Shown: positions 62,844 through 64,000 of the stretch, piece after piece
Numbering within the stretch: position 1 is the first letter of the stretch
Layout of the letters: every line of letters begins with the position of its first letter
NCBI RefSeq assembly: GCF_009729205.1
Contig: NZ_VTHB01000002.1
Span: 372,001-436,000 of the forward strand
DNA length: 64,000 bases
Direction: 5' to 3'
Source of the DNA: Mycobacteroides sp. CBMA 271
GTDB taxonomy: Bacteria > Actinomycetota > Actinomycetes > Mycobacteriales > Mycobacteriaceae
Notes under the pieces: model-generated
What the model saw: the letters and a program-made list of their open reading frames with translations, nothing else
Databases searched by the model: none
What the model was told of the DNA's origin: nothing
Program-made: the position numbers and the translations under genes

Positions 62844-64000
62844 ATGACCGACGTGCAGATCGAATCCCCGGTTGACCAGGCCCTGCAGGACCTGGTCGCA
62901 GGCGAAAAAGCCTGGGCTAAAACCTCTTTGGCGGATCGGCTGCGGCTATTGGCCGACGCCCGCCAGGCCCTGATCGACAACGCCGAGCAGTGGGTGCACG
63001 CCGCCGCATTCCAGATCAAGAAGCTCGATCCGGACTCTCCGTTGGTCGGCGAGGAATGGATTTCGGGTCCTTACGCCGTCGCCGGAGGCATCGCCGCCCT
63101 CACCGCCAGCCTGGAGCAGCTCCAAGCCGGGCACAGTCCGCTGCGTGACGCTAAGTTCGGCGTCACGCCCGGTGGCCGCACCACCATTTCGGTATTGCCG
63201 CTCAACATCTTCGACAGCCTGCTGCTGTCCGGATTCAGTGCCGAGCTGTGGTTGCAGCCCGGCGTGGATCGGTCCGAGGCGTTGCGCACCGCCGGCCTGG
63301 CACAGCGCGATCCCAGTAACACCCACGGGGTCGGCGCGGTGCTCGGCGCGGGCAACATCACCTCGATCGCACCGCTAGACACGCTGTACGAGCTGTTCGC
63401 CAACAACCGCGTGGTGGCGCTGAAGTTGAACCCCATCACCGATCCGCTGCTGGCGGTGTTCACCAAAGTGCTGCAACCGTTCATCGCGATCGGTGCGGTG
63501 CGGATCCTGACCGGCGGCGCCGATGTCGGCACCTACCTGGTGCATCACCAGCTGGTGGATCACGTCCACATGACCGGCAGCTCTGTCACCCACGACGCCA
63601 TCGTGTTCGGCACCGGAGAGGAGGGCGCGCGCCGCAAAGCTGCAGAGGCGCCCGTATTGGATAAGGCCATCACCAGTGAGCTCGGCGGCGTTTCGCCGAC
63701 CATCGTGGTTCCGGGCAAATGGAGCTCCTCGGATATCGAATTCCAGGCTCGCCACATCGCCACCCAACGGCTGCACAACAACGGCTACAACTGCATCGCG
63801 TCGCAGGTCGTGGTGTTGTCGAAGACGTGGCCGCAGCGCGACGAGTTCCTCGCCGCACTGCGCAAGGCCATCGATGAGGCACCGGCCCGGCCCGCCTACT
63901 ACCCCGGTTCGGATGACCGAATCGCAGGCGCGCAGCGGTCCTATCCCGACGCCGAGCGTCTCGGGCAGAACGGTGCCCGCGTGCTGGTTGTTGATCCCGA
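62844..64000 (+). CDS. Aldehyde dehydrogenase family protein, 3' end cut by window
   Basis: The frame is open to the window edge; 385 residues are visible. The catalytic cysteine lies in NNGYNCIASQ, the general-base glutamate in ELGGVSPTIV, and the cofactor loop in VHMTGSSVTHD. The N-terminal third (ADRLRLLADARQALIDNAEQW) differs from classical members and resembles long-chain or acyl-type aldehyde dehydrogenases, where an unusual substrate is common. ATG at 62844 has no strong ribosome site. It is divergent from the TetR gene, its probable repressor. Confidence 0.88.
   Translation, partial: MTDVQIESPVDQALQDLVAGEKAWAKTSLADRLRLLADARQALIDNAEQWVHAAAFQIKKLDPDSPLVGEEWISGPYAVAGGIAALTASLEQLQAGHSPLRDAKFGVTPGGRTTISVLPLNIFDSLLLSGFSAELWLQPGVDRSEALRTAGLAQRDPSNTHGVGAVLGAGNITSIAPLDTLYELFANNRVVALKLNPITDPLLAVFTKVLQPFIAIGAVRILTGGADVGTYLVHHQLVDHVHMTGSSVTHDAIVFGTGEEGARRKAAEAPVLDKAITSELGGVSPTIVVPGKWSSSDIEFQARHIATQRLHNNGYNCIASQVVVLSKTWPQRDEFLAALRKAIDEAPARPAYYPGSDDRIAGAQRSYPDAERLGQNGARVLVVDP

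Overview
This is a high-GC actinobacterial window. Gene content and order point to a rapidly growing mycobacterium of the Mycobacteroides abscessus/chelonae group. From memory of those genomes, it carries recognisable counterparts of M. tuberculosis genes between about Rv0189c and Rv0211: ilvD, the copper repressor ricR, an L,D-transpeptidase, the M13 peptidase zmp1, two Mce-associated-type proteins, an Rv0201c-like helix-turn-helix protein, mmpL11, an Rv0203-like haem-binding protein, an AI-2E permease, mmpL3, a NYN-domain protein, trmB, two dynamin-like GTPase relatives and pckA. The eis-family acetyltransferase sits where M. abscessus carries eis2, about 20 kb from mmpL3. No database was consulted. 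I saw no rRNA, tRNA, CRISPR array, transposase or integrase.

Layout. 1-5.9 kb: a kinase-fold phosphotransferase, an unknown protein and an aldehyde dehydrogenase in overlapping order, then an MHS-type transporter and 3-hydroxyisobutyrate dehydrogenase. 5.9-8.8 kb: a CtaG-like membrane protein, a 74-residue protein, an F420-type oxidoreductase and a response regulator. 8.9-15.1 kb looks like accessory DNA: a histidine kinase, then an opposite-strand cluster of an MspA-family porin, two paralogous secreted proteins and a WhiB regulator, a 650-bp regulatory gap, a DHA2 exporter and a small four-cysteine secreted protein. 15.4-25.5 kb is core: pckA, two degenerate P-loop proteins, trmB, the NYN protein, mmpL3 and an unknown protein. 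25.5-35.8 kb: a DUF2339 membrane protein, a TetR-MmpL-TetR block with putative operators, and an AI-2E/MacS-type kinase/NarL regulator operon. 35.8-47.6 kb: an epoxide-hydrolase-like enzyme, a class III nucleotide cyclase, a flippase-like membrane protein, YceI, DUF3054, the haem-binding protein, mmpL11, a helix-turn-helix protein, a dispanin-like protein, eis2 and a CoA-binding protein. 47.6-64 kb: Mce-associated-type proteins, M13 peptidase, L,D-transpeptidase, a methylcrotonyl-CoA carboxylase/acyl-CoA dehydrogenase operon with a divergent TetR, a copper module (DUF305 lipoprotein and ricR), a WS/DGAT acyltransferase, ilvD, a TetR regulator and a truncated aldehyde dehydrogenase.

How the genes work together. 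Many concern the cell envelope: MmpL3, MmpL11 and the haem-binding protein, the L,D-transpeptidase, the porin and Mce-associated-type proteins. Others serve branched-chain amino acid metabolism: ilvD for synthesis; 3-hydroxyisobutyrate dehydrogenase and the carboxylase operon for breakdown. Regulatory DNA is readable in several places: paired copper-repressor boxes, paired TetR-type operators, long perfect hairpins between convergent genes, and at least thirteen starts with a TANNNT -10 element 6-7 bases upstream, as expected for leaderless mRNAs.

The least explained parts are the porin/secreted-protein/WhiB cluster (10.3-12.6 kb), the two P-loop proteins without the Walker A lysine (17.7-20.3 kb), the unknown protein after mmpL3, and a 20-23 base repeat found four times in one orientation at or near gene boundaries.
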